Of a stretch of DNA of 64,000 nt, positions 27,372 through 35,827 are shown one piece after another. Position numbers and translations under genes: made by a program. The notes beneath the pieces are model-generated. The model saw only the letters and a list, made by a program, of their open reading frames with translations. It ran no database searches and was not told the origin of the DNA. The DNA comes from Kytococcus aerolatus (GTDB taxonomy: Bacteria > Actinomycetota > Actinomycetes > Actinomycetales > Dermatophilaceae): contig NZ_FYEZ01000002.1 in the NCBI RefSeq assembly GCF_900187395.1, positions 310,001 through 374,000 on the forward strand. Reading direction: 5' to 3'. Position 1 is the stretch's first letter; every line of letters starts with the position of its first letter.

Positions 27372-27408
27372 GAGAGGAGGGGCCCCACGGTGTGGGGCCC
27401 CTCCTCTC
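27372..27408. terminator. Bidirectional terminator between the anchored protein gene and pncA
   Basis: Perfect 17-bp stem (27372-27388 with 27392-27408) with a 3-base loop between two convergent stops. Confidence 0.85.
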
Positions 27409-27437
27409 CGTCCGGGGCGGTCGGGCCGGCGGGCGGA

Positions 27438-28097
27438 TCAGCCGGCCGGGATGACCGGGCTGCCGGAGAGGGTCGCCCCGGCGGCCCGCATCTGCTCGAC
27501 GGCGGTGGCCGCGGACTCCGCACCCACGGCGCTGGTGAGGCCCAGGAGGACCTCGGTGTCGAAGCCGGCGGCCACGGCGTCCAGCGCGGTGGCCCGGACG
27601 CAGTGGTCGGTGGCGATCCCGCAGATGCGGACCCGGCTGACACCGTGCTCCCGCAGCCAGTCGGCCAACCCGGCGCCGCCGGTGCCGACGGTGCGCTGGC
27701 CCTCCTGCGCCAGGTGTCCCTCGAAGCCGCTGTAGGCCGCCTCGAAGCGGCCCTTGTGGAAGATCGCGTCCAGGCGGGGGAGGTGGGGCTCCAGCGCCGG
27801 GTGGAAGGCTGCCCCGGGTGTGTCGGCCGCGCAGTGCACCGGCCAGCTGTCGTGGAAGTCCGGGTCCGGGGACCAGTGGTCCCCGGGGTCCTCGTGCCAG
27901 TCCCGCGTGGCCACGACGAGGTCGTGCTCCTCCGCGTGGCGGTCCAGGTGCTCGGCGATCGCCGAGGCCACGCGGTCGCCGCCGGCGGTGGCCAGCGAGC
28001 CGCCGGGGCAGAAGTCGTTCTGCACGTCCACGACGAGCAGGGCCGTCCGGGAGCCCACCGTGCCGGTCCCGGGGAGCCGGGCGTGCTCAGCGGTCAT
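27438..28097 (-). CDS. pncA: Nicotinamidase
   Basis: Deamidates nicotinamide to nicotinate for NAD salvage. It has 219 residues. The catalytic triad of the cysteine-hydrolase family is visible: Asp in V-V-D-V-Q-N-D-F near residue 25, Lys in F-H-K-G near 118, and Cys in A-T-D-H-C-V near 166. The metal-site histidines lie in R-D-W-H. The ATG at 28097 overlaps the end of pncB by 11 bases, so the two successive salvage enzymes are coupled. Confidence 0.95.
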   Translation of the reverse strand: MTAEHARLPGTGTVGSRTALLVVDVQNDFCPGGSLATAGGDRVASAIAEHLDRHAEEHDLVVATRDWHEDPGDHWSPDPDFHDSWPVHCAADTPGAAFHPALEPHLPRLDAIFHKGRFEAAYSGFEGHLAQEGQRTVGTGGAGLADWLREHGVSRVRICGIATDHCVRATALDAVAAGFDTEVLLGLTSAVGAESAATAVEQMRAAGATLSGSPVIPAG

Positions 28098-29442
28098 CGG
28101 TGTCCTCCGTTCCGAGGGCCTGGCGGGGAGCCGGGAGCTCGTCGATGAAGCGGGTGGGGATGCACGGCTCGCCCTCGGAGAGCCGGCCAGCCGACCGGGG
28201 GAGCTCCGCACGGGCCCGGCGGTGGTGCTCGCGGGCTGCCTCGACCGCCTCGGGGCCGGTCGGGACGACGACCTCACCGCCGCGCACGAGCGGGACGAGG
28301 AGCGGGCGGTCGTCCCCGTCGGACTCCGGGGCCTCCCCGATGCCGACGAGCTCGGCGCTGGCCACCCCGTTGTCGAGGCGCCGTACCGCCTCCTTGCGTC
28401 CCCCCACGGAGACCTTGTTCCGGCTGGCCTTGGCGACGTCGACCATGACGCCCTCGTCGTCCTCGCGGGAGACGAGCTTGTAGACCATGCCGGCGGTGGG
28501 GTGGCCGGAACCGGTGACCACCCGGGTGCCGACTCCGTAGGAGTCGACCGGACCGGCGGCCAACGAGGCGATGGCGTACTCGTCGAGATCGCTGGTCACC
28601 ACGATGCGCGTCCCGGTGGCCCCGAGCTCGTCGAGCTGGGCCCGCACCGCGTGGGCCTGTCCGAGCAGGTCGCCGGAGTCGATGCGGACGGCCCCCAGCC
28701 CGGTGCCGGCCACCTCGACGGCGTTGCGGACCCCCTGCTCCACGTCGTAGGTGTCCACGAGCAGCGCCGTCCCGGCCCCGAGGGAGTCCACCTGGGCGCG
28801 GAAGGCCGCCCGCTCGTCGTCGTGGAGGAGGGTGAAGGAGTGGGCGGCGGTCCCGGCCGTGGGCACCCCCCAGCGGCGCCCGGCCTCGAGATTGGAGGTA
28901 GAGGCGAAGCCGGCGACGTAGGCGGCCCGGGCGGCGGCGACCGCCGAGCCCTCGGCGGTGCGGCGGGATCCCATCTCGATGCACGGACGGTCCCCGGCGA
29001 CCTGCACCATGCGGGCCGCGGCGGAGGCGACGGCGGAGTCGTGGTTGAGCATGGACAGGGCGAGCGTCTCGAGGAGGACCCCCTCGGCGAAGGTGGACTC
29101 CACGACCATGATCGGGGAGCCGGGCAGGTAGATCTCGCCCTCGGCGTACCCGTGCACGTCTCCGGAGAAGCGGTAGTCGGCCAGCCACTCGAGGGTCGGC
29201 TCGTCGACGACCTCCCGGGCGGCCAGGTCGGCGAGCTCGGCCTCCCCGAAGCGGAAGTCGGCGAGGGCCTCCAGGAAGCGGCCGGTGCCGGCCACGACGC
29301 CGTAGCGTCGTCCGCCGGGGAGCCTGCGGGCGAAGAGCTCGAAGACGCTGCGCCGGTGGGCGGCCCCGCTGCGCAGCGCGGCCTGCACCATCGTCAGCTC
29401 GTAGTGGTCGGTGAGGAGTGCGGTGCTGTTCACACCGGCCAC
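28087..29442 (-). CDS. pncB: Nicotinate phosphoribosyltransferase
   Basis: Joins nicotinate to PRPP to form nicotinate mononucleotide, the step after PncA. It has 451 residues. L-T-D-H-Y-E-L-T-M marks the N-terminus; E-M-G-S-R-R and F-A-S-T-S-N are family blocks; V-R-I-D-S-G-D-L is the phosphate-binding region. GTG 29442 has GAGG six bases upstream; GTG 29433 is an alternative. It is divergent from clpS. Running order pncB then pncA means the salvage operon is read inwards, ending at the 27372 terminator. Confidence 0.95.
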   Translation of the reverse strand: MAGVNSTALLTDHYELTMVQAALRSGAAHRRSVFELFARRLPGGRRYGVVAGTGRFLEALADFRFGEAELADLAAREVVDEPTLEWLADYRFSGDVHGYAEGEIYLPGSPIMVVESTFAEGVLLETLALSMLNHDSAVASAAARMVQVAGDRPCIEMGSRRTAEGSAVAAARAAYVAGFASTSNLEAGRRWGVPTAGTAAHSFTLLHDDERAAFRAQVDSLGAGTALLVDTYDVEQGVRNAVEVAGTGLGAVRIDSGDLLGQAHAVRAQLDELGATGTRIVVTSDLDEYAIASLAAGPVDSYGVGTRVVTGSGHPTAGMVYKLVSREDDEGVMVDVAKASRNKVSVGGRKEAVRRLDNGVASAELVGIGEAPESDGDDRPLLVPLVRGGEVVVPTGPEAVEAAREHHRRARAELPRSAGRLSEGEPCIPTRFIDELPAPRQALGTEDTDDR

Positions 29443-29474
29443 CCTAGGCCTCGTCGGAGCCGTGCACGCTGTCG

Positions 29475-29480
29475 TACGGT
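29475..29480 (+). promoter_or_regulatory. -10 box for a leaderless clpS transcript
   Basis: TACGGT, 6 bases before GTG 29487. The purine run GGAGGA directly abuts the start codon, too close to act as a normal ribosome-binding site. Confidence 0.5.
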
Positions 29481-29486
29481 GGAGGA

Positions 29487-29804
29487 GTGGCAGATCCGTT
29501 CGACCCCGCCCGCCCCTCGGACCCGCAGGGCCCCGAGGGCTCCCTCGCCGTCGCCGACCGCTTGGCCCACGACCGCCCCTGGTACACGCTCGTGTGGGAC
29601 GACCCGGTGAATCTCATGAGCTACGTGACCTTCGTGCTCATGGACCACTTCGGCTACCCGCGCCGGACCGCGGAGGCGATGATGATGGACATCCACACCA
29701 GGGGCCGGGCCGTGGTCTCGACCGGCACCCGTGAGGCCATGGAGGTGGACACCCAGGCGATGCAGGAGTACGGCCTGTGGGCGACCTTCGGGCAGGACAC
29801 CTGA
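29487..29804 (+). CDS. clpS: ATP-dependent Clp protease adaptor ClpS
   Basis: Adaptor that delivers N-degron substrates to the ClpC/ClpA ATPase. It has 105 residues. The conserved core W-D-D-P-V-N-L-M-S-Y-V and the M-M-M-D-I-H segment hold the substrate-pocket positions. The N-terminal 25 residues are a flexible Pro/Asp-rich arm. The stop overlaps the DUF2017 start by one base. This adjacency is common in Actinobacteria. Confidence 0.95.
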   Translation: MADPFDPARPSDPQGPEGSLAVADRLAHDRPWYTLVWDDPVNLMSYVTFVLMDHFGYPRRTAEAMMMDIHTRGRAVVSTGTREAMEVDTQAMQEYGLWATFGQDT

Positions 29805-30514
29805 TGGCACGGGCCTTCCGCTGGGAGGGGGACGCCGCCGTGGCCCACCTGGACGACCTCGAGATCGAGGCCCTGCGGGAGGGGGCCTCCGCGGTGATCA
29901 CCGTGCTCGGGGGGATCCCCGGGGTGGATCTCGCGGCGAGTGTCCCGTCGGTCGGGGCGGTCCCGGACGGGCCGCCCCCGCAGGAGTGGTCGGAGCAGGA
30001 GGACATCGACGCCCGCTTCGCCGAGCTCACTGCCGGCCTGGGCCCCACGGAGCCGCTGCACGACGAGGGCGAGCGCTCCCCCTGGGGTGGGAGCCGGGAC
30101 TCCGCCCTGGCCCGCCTGCTGCCGCCGGCCCACCGGGAGGACGTAGAGCTCGCCGAGTCCTTCGCGGCCGTCGCCCACGACTCGGTCCGGCGGGCCAAGA
30201 TCGCGAATCTCAACACCCTCGTGGCCGCCTGCGAGCAGGCGGAGGAGACGGGCGTCATGGTGCTCGACGCCGCACCCGCACGACGGGTCATGGCTGCGCT
30301 GACGGACATCCGGCTGGTGCTGGCCGACCGGCTCGGCATCGTCGAGGAGGGGGACTCCGAGCGGGTGGAGACCGAGACTCGCTGGTTCATCGACCGGGTG
30401 GAGCGCGGCGACCGGCTCGACGACGACGAGCAGGTGCGGCTCAACCTGGGCATCCACCACGGGTTCATGGGCTGGCTGCAGGAGACGCTCGTGGAGGCCG
30501 TGCTCCTGCGCTGA
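29804..30514 (+). CDS. DUF2017 protein
   Basis: A 236-residue cytoplasmic protein of unknown function, conserved after clpS in Actinobacteria. It starts M-A-R-A-F-R-W-E-G and ends with a helix-rich region containing L-T-D-I-R-L-V-L-A-D-R-L and H-G-F-M-G-W-L-Q-E. The ATG at 29804 overlaps the clpS stop (TGATG). The coupling suggests a link to Clp-mediated proteolysis; no motif proves it. Confidence 0.85.
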   Translation: MARAFRWEGDAAVAHLDDLEIEALREGASAVITVLGGIPGVDLAASVPSVGAVPDGPPPQEWSEQEDIDARFAELTAGLGPTEPLHDEGERSPWGGSRDSALARLLPPAHREDVELAESFAAVAHDSVRRAKIANLNTLVAACEQAEETGVMVLDAAPARRVMAALTDIRLVLADRLGIVEEGDSERVETETRWFIDRVERGDRLDDDEQVRLNLGIHHGFMGWLQETLVEAVLLR

Positions 30515-30557
30515 TCCCTGCGGGGCGCGGGGCGGCCTGTCCTAGGCTGGGGGCACC

Positions 30558-32147
30558 ATGACTGACTCCTCGCAGACGCCCACTGCCCCGCCCGCCCACG
30601 CCTCGGAGACCCGGGAGGTCACCGGTCCCGACGTGCGGGTGCGTTTCTGTCCCTCGCCGACCGGTACCCCGCACGTCGGCCTGGCGCGCACCGCCCTGTT
30701 CAACTGGGCCTACGCCCGGCACCACGGCGGCTCCTTCGTCTTCCGGCTGGAGGACACCGACGCCAGCCGGGACTCCGAGGAGTCCGCGGCCGGCATCTAC
30801 GACATGCTGGAGTGGCTCGGCCTGACCCCGGACGAGGGCGTCCACGAGGGTGGTCCCCACGCGCCCTACCGGCAGAGCGAGCGTCACGACCTGCACGCCG
30901 AGGTCGCCCGCAAGCTGGTGGAGGCCGGGTACGCCTACGAGTCCTTCTCCACGCCCGAGGAGGTCGAGGAGCGCCACCGCGCCGCCGGACGTGACCCGAA
31001 GCTGGGCTACGACAACTTCGACCGGGAGCTCACCGACGAGCAGAAGGAGGCCTTCCGCGCCGAGGGGCGTCAGCCCGTGCTGCGTCTGCGGATGCCGGAC
31101 GAGGACATCACCTTCACCGACATGGTGCGTGGCGAGGTGACCTTCCCCGCCGGCCAGATCCCGGACTACGTGATCGTCCGCGGCAACGGGATCCCCCTGT
31201 ACACGTTGGTGAACCCGGTGGACGACGCGGCGATGGGGATCACGCACGTGATCCGTGGGGAGGACCTGCTGAGCTCCACCCCTCGCCAGGTCGCGCTGTA
31301 CCGGGCCCTCATCGCGATCGGGGAGGCCGAGCAGGTGCCGACCTTCGGTCACCTGCCGCTGGTGCTCGGCAACGGGACGAAGAAGCTCTCGAAGCGCGAT
31401 CCCGAGGCGGACCTCTTCCTCCACCGGAAGCGCGGCTTCGTGCGTGAGGGCATGATCAACTACCTGGCGCTCCTCGGCTGGTCGATCGGTCCGGACGAGG
31501 ACATCTTCACGCCCGAGGAGCTCGTGGAGGCCTTCGACGTCCACGACGTGAACCCCAATCCCGCCCGGTGGGACCAGAAGAAGGCCGAGTCCATCAACGG
31601 CGACCACCTGCGCCGCCTCGATCTGGGGGACTTCACCGCCTGCCTGCTGCCCCTGCTGCAGGACGCCGAGGTGCTGCCGGAGCGCCCCTCCATGGGGGAG
31701 CTGGCCCGGCTCAAGGCCGTGGCCGAGCTCGTGCAGACCCGGGTCCCGGTCCTCGCCGAGGCGGTCGAGCTGGTGCGTCCCTTCTTCGTCGAGGACAGTG
31801 CCCTGGTGCGGGACGAGAATGCTGTCGCGGGCCTCAAGGAGGACGCCCCGCAGGTGCTCGCGACTGCGACGGAGGCGCTGGAGGCCATCCCGGACACCCC
31901 GCCGGTGGTGCTCGGCGACCCGAACGACGAGGCCGGCCCGCGCTGGGCGGCTGCCGACATCGAGGCGGCCCTCCGGGAGTCCCTCGTGGAGGGCATGGGG
32001 ATCAAGCCGAAGTTCGCCTTCGCGCCGCTCCGGGTGGCCCTCAGCGGGGCCAAGGTCTCGCCGCCGCTCTTCGAGTCCATGGAGATTCTCGGGAAGAGCT
32101 CGACGCTGGCTCGGCTGCGCTCCCTGGGAGGGCAGATCACCGGCTGA
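30558..32147 (+). CDS. gltX: Glutamyl-tRNA synthetase
   Basis: Class I aminoacyl-tRNA synthetase, 529 residues. The HIGH-like motif is in [10 protein letters not shown] near residue 36 and the KMSKS-like motif is K-K-L-S-K-R near 276. A TAGGCT box 9 bases upstream and the lack of a ribosome-binding site suggest a near-leaderless mRNA. tRNA-Gln and tRNA-Glu genes follow directly. Actinobacteria usually charge tRNA-Gln with glutamate through GluRS and then amidate it, so this enzyme probably serves both neighbours; that is inference, not shown here. Confidence 0.96.
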   Translation: MTDSSQTPTAPPAHASETREVTGPDVRVRFCPSPTGTPHVGLARTALFNWAYARHHGGSFVFRLEDTDASRDSEESAAGIYDMLEWLGLTPDEGVHEGGPHAPYRQSERHDLHAEVARKLVEAGYAYESFSTPEEVEERHRAAGRDPKLGYDNFDRELTDEQKEAFRAEGRQPVLRLRMPDEDITFTDMVRGEVTFPAGQIPDYVIVRGNGIPLYTLVNPVDDAAMGITHVIRGEDLLSSTPRQVALYRALIAIGEAEQVPTFGHLPLVLGNGTKKLSKRDPEADLFLHRKRGFVREGMINYLALLGWSIGPDEDIFTPEELVEAFDVHDVNPNPARWDQKKAESINGDHLRRLDLGDFTACLLPLLQDAEVLPERPSMGELARLKAVAELVQTRVPVLAEAVELVRPFFVEDSALVRDENAVAGLKEDAPQVLATATEALEAIPDTPPVVLGDPNDEAGPRWAAADIEAALRESLVEGMGIKPKFAFAPLRVALSGAKVSPPLFESMEILGKSSTLARLRSLGGQITG

Positions 32148-32158
32148 GACCGTTGGGT

Positions 32159-32187
32159 TTGGCGTCCACCTGGAATCCGTGTAAGGT
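32159..32187 (+). promoter_or_regulatory. tRNA-Gln promoter
   Basis: TTGGCG at 32159-32164 and TAAGGT at 32182-32187 with a 17-base spacer, about 85 bases before the tRNA. This is one of the few places in the window with both boxes recognisable. Confidence 0.55.
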
Positions 32188-32272
32188 GTCGCCTCGGTTC
32201 GCTCGACAGGGCGGGCTCCGCGAAATCGGCGTGATCGTCACCGACGATGACCCAGCATCGCGGGAAAACCCT

Positions 32273-32347
32273 TGGGGTATGGTGTAATTGGCAGCACGAC
32301 TGATTCTGGTTCAGTTAGTCTAGGTTCGAGTCCTGGTACCCCAGCCA
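32273..32347 (+). tRNA. tRNA-Gln (anticodon CTG)
   Basis: Acceptor TGGGGTA pairs with TACCCCA; discriminator G and CCA are encoded at 32345-32347. The anticodon arm ACTGA/TCAGT carries the loop TTCTGGT, giving anticodon CTG. The T-arm has GGTTCGAGTCC. Confidence 0.93.
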
Positions 32348-32462
32348 TGCGAGACCGACCCACCGTGTGGGTCCCGTGATCTCACTCCGGTGAGTCGCTG
32401 GTCGAGCAGAGGAGAGGTCCTCCACGGCATGTGGTAGAGTTCTCCAGTCGCGAAAGCGATAC

Positions 32463-32535
32463 GGCCCCGTTGTGTAGCGGCCTAGCACGCCGCCCTCTCA
32501 AGGCGGTAGCGCGGGTTCAAATCCCGTCGGGGCTA
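32463..32535 (+). tRNA. tRNA-Glu (anticodon CTC)
   Basis: Acceptor GGCCCCG pairs with CGGGGCT (one G-U); the discriminator is A and CCA is not encoded. The anticodon arm CCGCC/GGCGG carries loop CTCTCAA, giving anticodon CTC. A TAGAGT box at 32435-32440 lies upstream. It differs from the adjacent tRNA-Gln gene in needing CCA addition. Confidence 0.93.
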
Positions 32536-32540
32536 CATCG

Positions 32541-32574
32541 AGAAGACCCCGGTCCATCTGGACCGGGGTCTTCT
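32541..32574 (+). terminator. Terminator after tRNA-Glu
   Basis: Perfect 15-bp stem (32541-32555 with 32560-32574) with the 4-base loop ATCT, followed by CTGCTGTG. It ends the gltX/tRNA group. Confidence 0.8.
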
Positions 32575-32707
32575 GCTGTGTCCGGGATCGTAGGGGCCCG
32601 CGTATTTTCAGCAGTGTGGATTTGCTTGGTTTTCTGCGGGTTTCGCCCTATTTTGTGCGCAGCGGAACACTTCTCGAGGTTCCCGTCCCAACTCCCGGAG
32701 GGGAATC

Positions 32708-33028
32708 ATGAACAAGGCAGATCTCGCATCGCTCCTGGAGCCGGTCGTCGGAGACGGTGCGGCGGCCTCGGCGGCGATCGACGTCCTCGTCGACGCGATG
32801 ATCCGTGAGGTGGCAGCCGGCGGTTCGGTCACCCTCACCGGCTTCGGGACCTTCGAGCGGGTGGAGCGGGCTCCCCGCACTGGTCGCAACCCCCGTACCG
32901 GCGAGGTCGTGCGCATCGAGGGCACGGCCGGTCCGCGCTTCCGTCCCAGCCCGGCCTTCCGCGGCTACGTGGCCGACCCGACGACCCTGCCGGCGGACGG
33001 CCTCGTCGGGGGACGCGCGCGGGCCTGA
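32708..33028 (+). CDS. HU-family DNA-binding protein
   Basis: Small nucleoid protein, 106 residues. The beta-arm motif G-F-G-T-F-E followed by [13 protein letters not shown] is diagnostic. It has a short acidic/neutral tail and lacks the long lysine-rich C-terminal extension of actinobacterial HupB/Hlp proteins. GGAGGGG at 32697-32703 precedes the ATG. The upstream 130 bases are AT-richer than the rest of the window (runs of T), in keeping with a strong promoter, though no clean -35/-10 pair stands out. Confidence 0.93.
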   Translation: MNKADLASLLEPVVGDGAAASAAIDVLVDAMIREVAAGGSVTLTGFGTFERVERAPRTGRNPRTGEVVRIEGTAGPRFRPSPAFRGYVADPTTLPADGLVGGRARA

Positions 33029-33134
33029 GCGGACTGCGGCACTGAGGTCGGGCGGAGGCCCGGGGCCCCGTAGGCTGGCCCCGGCCCTCCGCCCGATCTC
33101 CGTCCGTCCAGTCCCCGAGCCCTCAGGAGTACCG

Positions 33135-34136
33135 ATGACCCGCGCCGCCGTGCTGGGAGCCGGAAGCTGGGGGACCGCCTTCGCGCAGGTCCTCGCCGAC
33201 GCCGGCACAGAGGTGACCGTGTGGGGACGTCGCCCGGAGGTCGTGCGCAGCATCGAGGAGGACCACGCCAACCCGGGCTACCTCCCGGACCACCAGCTGC
33301 CCGAGTCCGTCCGGGCCACCACGGACGTGGCGGCGGCCTGCGAGGGGGCGGACCTGGTGGTCCTGGGCATCCACTCGCAGACCCTGCGGGACTCGCTCAC
33401 CGGCTGGGGGGCCGTCCTGGGGTCGGAGGCGACCGTCGTCTCGCTCATGAAGGGCATCGAGCTGGGGACCGGGCAGCGGATGAGCCAGGTGATCGCCGAG
33501 ACCGCCGGGATCGACCCCGCCCGGGTCGCGGTCGTCTCGGGGCCCAACCTGGCCCGGGAGATCGCGGAGCGGCAGCCCTCTGCCAGTGTGGTGGCCTGCG
33601 CCGACTCCGCCCGCGCCGATGCCGTCGCCGAGGCCTGTGACGCCCGCTACTTCCGCCCCTACACCTCCGCGGACGTCGTCGGGGTGGAGATCGGCGGTGC
33701 CGTGAAGAACGTGGTGGCCCTGGCCGTGGGCATGGCCCGGGGGATGGGGCTGGGGGACAACACCTCGGCCATGCTCATCACCCGCGGCTTGGCGGAGATC
33801 ACCCGCCTGGGCTCCGCGCTGGGGGCGGACCCCACGACCTTCCTGGGGCTGGCCGGGGCCGGTGACCTCGTGGCCACCTGCTCCAGCACCCTCTCCCGCA
33901 ACCACTCGGTCGGGCTGCGCCTGGGGCGCGGCGAACCGGTGGAGGAGATCCTCGCCTCGCAGAACCAGGTGGCCGAGGGGGTCACCTCCTGCCGGTCGAT
34001 CCTGGCGCTGGCCCAGCAGCACCAGATCCCGATGCCGATCGCCGCGGCCGTGGTGGGCGTCGTGCACGAGGGGGTCTCGGTGGAGGCGACCGCCGAGCGG
34101 CTCATGTCCCGGGTGCGCAAGGCCGAGCAGTACTGA
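33135..34136 (+). CDS. gpsA: Glycerol-3-phosphate dehydrogenase [NAD(P)+]
   Basis: Reduces dihydroxyacetone phosphate to glycerol-3-phosphate for phospholipid synthesis. It has 333 residues. The Rossmann loop G-A-G-S-W-G-T-A is at 8-15, [10 protein letters not shown] near 140, and the catalytic lysine in G-G-A-V-K-N-V near 193. AGGAG at 33125-33129 precedes ATG 33135; a TAGGCT box lies at 33071-33076. The next gene, ddl, has its own start box. Confidence 0.96.
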   Translation: MTRAAVLGAGSWGTAFAQVLADAGTEVTVWGRRPEVVRSIEEDHANPGYLPDHQLPESVRATTDVAAACEGADLVVLGIHSQTLRDSLTGWGAVLGSEATVVSLMKGIELGTGQRMSQVIAETAGIDPARVAVVSGPNLAREIAERQPSASVVACADSARADAVAEACDARYFRPYTSADVVGVEIGGAVKNVVALAVGMARGMGLGDNTSAMLITRGLAEITRLGSALGADPTTFLGLAGAGDLVATCSSTLSRNHSVGLRLGRGEPVEEILASQNQVAEGVTSCRSILALAQQHQIPMPIAAAVVGVVHEGVSVEATAERLMSRVRKAEQY

Positions 34137-34188
34137 CTCCGGCGCGGTCGACGTCGGGCGCCGCGGATCGCCGGTACGATCCTGCGCG

Positions 34189-35319
34189 ATGAACGACTCC
34201 ACCGCAGCCCAGTCCCCGCGCCCGCGCGTCGCCCTCGTGTTCGGCGGTCGCTCCAGCGAGCACCCCGTCTCGTGCGCCACCGCGGCGAGCGTCATGGAGG
34301 CCATCGACACCGACCGCTGGGACGTCCTGCCCATCGGCATCACCCGGCAGGGGCAGTGGGTGGTCTCCACCGCCGAGCCCGAGAGCCTGGAGATCGGCGC
34401 GGGCCACATCCCCGAGGTGACCGGGGGGGCGGAGTCCGTCGTGGTTCCGCTCGGGCAGCGTCCCGGTGAGGTGCAGGTGCTCTCCGAGGGCCTGCCACCG
34501 GAGCCCCTCGGCCAGGTGGACGTCGTCTTCCCCCTCCTCCACGGACCCTTCGGCGAGGACGGCACCCTGCAGGGGATGCTCGAGCTCGCCGACGTGCGCT
34601 ACGTGGGCTGCGGGGTGACCAGCTCGGCGCTCATGATGGACAAGCACCACATGAAGCGCGTCTTTGAGCAGGCCGGGCTGGAGGTGGGCCCCTACACGGT
34701 CATCACCGACCGTCGCTGGCGCCACCAGCAGCAGGAGGTCCTCGAGGAGGCCCGCGGCCTGCAGCTGCCCATCTTCGTCAAGCCCTGCCGGGCGGGGTCG
34801 TCGATGGGCATCACCCGGGTCGACTCCTACGAGGACCTGCCCGCCGCCATCGAGGCGGCGCGTGAGCACGACCTGAAGGTGGTGCTCGAGGAGGGCGTCG
34901 ACGGCCGCGAGCTCGAGTGCGCCGTCCTCGACGGGCACCACGGCGAGATGCCTCGGGCCAGCACCGTGGGGGAGATCGTGGTCTCCGGCGGGCACGGCTT
35001 CTACGACTTCGAGGCCAAGTACCTCGACGAGCAGTCCACCCGCCTCTCGGCCCCCGCGGACGCCCCGGAGCACGTCATCGAGCGCATCCGGGAGCTGGCG
35101 GTGCAGGCCTTCCTGGCCGCCGACTGCGAAGGCCTGGCCCGGGTGGACTTCTTCGTGACCCCTGACGAGCGCATCCTCGTCAACGAGATCAACACGATGC
35201 CCGGGTTCACCCCCTACTCGATGTACCCGGCCCTCTGGGCGGCCTCGGGGATCGAGTACTCCGAGCTCATCGACGAGCTGCTCACCCTGGCGATGGAGCG
35301 CCCGCTCGGCCTGCGCTGA
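34189..35319 (+). CDS. ddl: D-alanine--D-alanine ligase
   Basis: ATP-grasp enzyme making D-Ala-D-Ala for peptidoglycan, 376 residues, matching the longer DdlA-type form. Motifs include F-G-G-R-S-S-E-H-P-V-S, H-G-P-F-G-E-D-G, K-P-C-R-A-G-S-S-M-G and the metal-binding N-E-I-N-T-M-P-G-F-T. The start is 8 bases after TACGAT with no ribosome-binding site, consistent with a leaderless mRNA. The conserved S-x-E-H block includes Pro (E-H-P-V-S) where E-H-x-V/I-S is usual. It converges on the DUF3515 gene with only 3 bases between stops. Confidence 0.96.
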   Translation: MNDSTAAQSPRPRVALVFGGRSSEHPVSCATAASVMEAIDTDRWDVLPIGITRQGQWVVSTAEPESLEIGAGHIPEVTGGAESVVVPLGQRPGEVQVLSEGLPPEPLGQVDVVFPLLHGPFGEDGTLQGMLELADVRYVGCGVTSSALMMDKHHMKRVFEQAGLEVGPYTVITDRRWRHQQQEVLEEARGLQLPIFVKPCRAGSSMGITRVDSYEDLPAAIEAAREHDLKVVLEEGVDGRELECAVLDGHHGEMPRASTVGEIVVSGGHGFYDFEAKYLDEQSTRLSAPADAPEHVIERIRELAVQAFLAADCEGLARVDFFVTPDERILVNEINTMPGFTPYSMYPALWAASGIEYSELIDELLTLAMERPLGLR

Positions 35320-35322
35320 GCG

Positions 35323-35805
35323 TCAGCTGCAGGAGCGTCCCGTCGAGGGCAGCTCCCGGGCCACGTCCCCGAGCTGGGCGACCACGCTGGCGCCCTGACC
35401 GTACGTGGCCGGCACGAGCACCTCGAGGGCCGGGCTGCGGCCATAGGTGGTGAAGGCCGCGCCGTCGGAGAGCTCCTGGACCACCCAGTCCACGTCGTCC
35501 ACGGCGAGGCAGGCGTCGGTGCTGGGCGGCGGCGGGTTCACCCCGCACCGGGCCACGATGGCGGGATTCCCCCAGGCCGCGGCGGAGCCCTCGGCCTCGG
35601 CCGGGATCGGCTGGCGGATCACTCCGGCGAGATCCTCGGGCAGACCCTCCACCACCCTCGCGCACGCCGGGTCGGCCGCCATCGGGGCCGGGGCCACGGC
35701 GATCTCCCCCCGGGAGCACGCGGTGAGCGCCGCGCCCACCAGGGCGCCCGCCGTCACGGCGCGCAGGAGGCGCCGAGCGGGCAGGGGGCAGCGGTGGGCG
35801 GACAC
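35323..35805 (-). CDS. DUF3515 lipoprotein
   Basis: A 160-residue predicted lipoprotein of unknown function, frequent beside ddl and thiL in Actinobacteria. The signal sequence has Arg residues, a hydrophobic core and the lipobox L-T-A-C. The mature part contains several cysteines and a conserved R-C-G-V-N region. GTG 35805 is preferred because a TACCCT box lies exactly 6 bases upstream; ATG 35829 is possible but would overlap the thiL start. It shares a symmetric promoter region with thiL. Confidence 0.82.
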   Translation of the reverse strand: MSAHRCPLPARRLLRAVTAGALVGAALTACSRGEIAVAPAPMAADPACARVVEGLPEDLAGVIRQPIPAEAEGSAAAWGNPAIVARCGVNPPPPSTDACLAVDDVDWVVQELSDGAAFTTYGRSPALEVLVPATYGQGASVVAQLGDVARELPSTGRSCS

Positions 35806-35827
35806 CGCAGCAGGGTACCTTCGCGGC
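35806..35827. promoter_or_regulatory. Symmetric GGTACC promoter between DUF3515 and thiL
   Basis: The palindrome GGTACC provides TACCTT (35816-35821) for thiL on the plus strand and TACCCT for the DUF3515 gene on the minus strand. Each lies 6 bases before its start codon. One 22-base interval therefore could drive two leaderless divergent transcripts. Confidence 0.5.
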
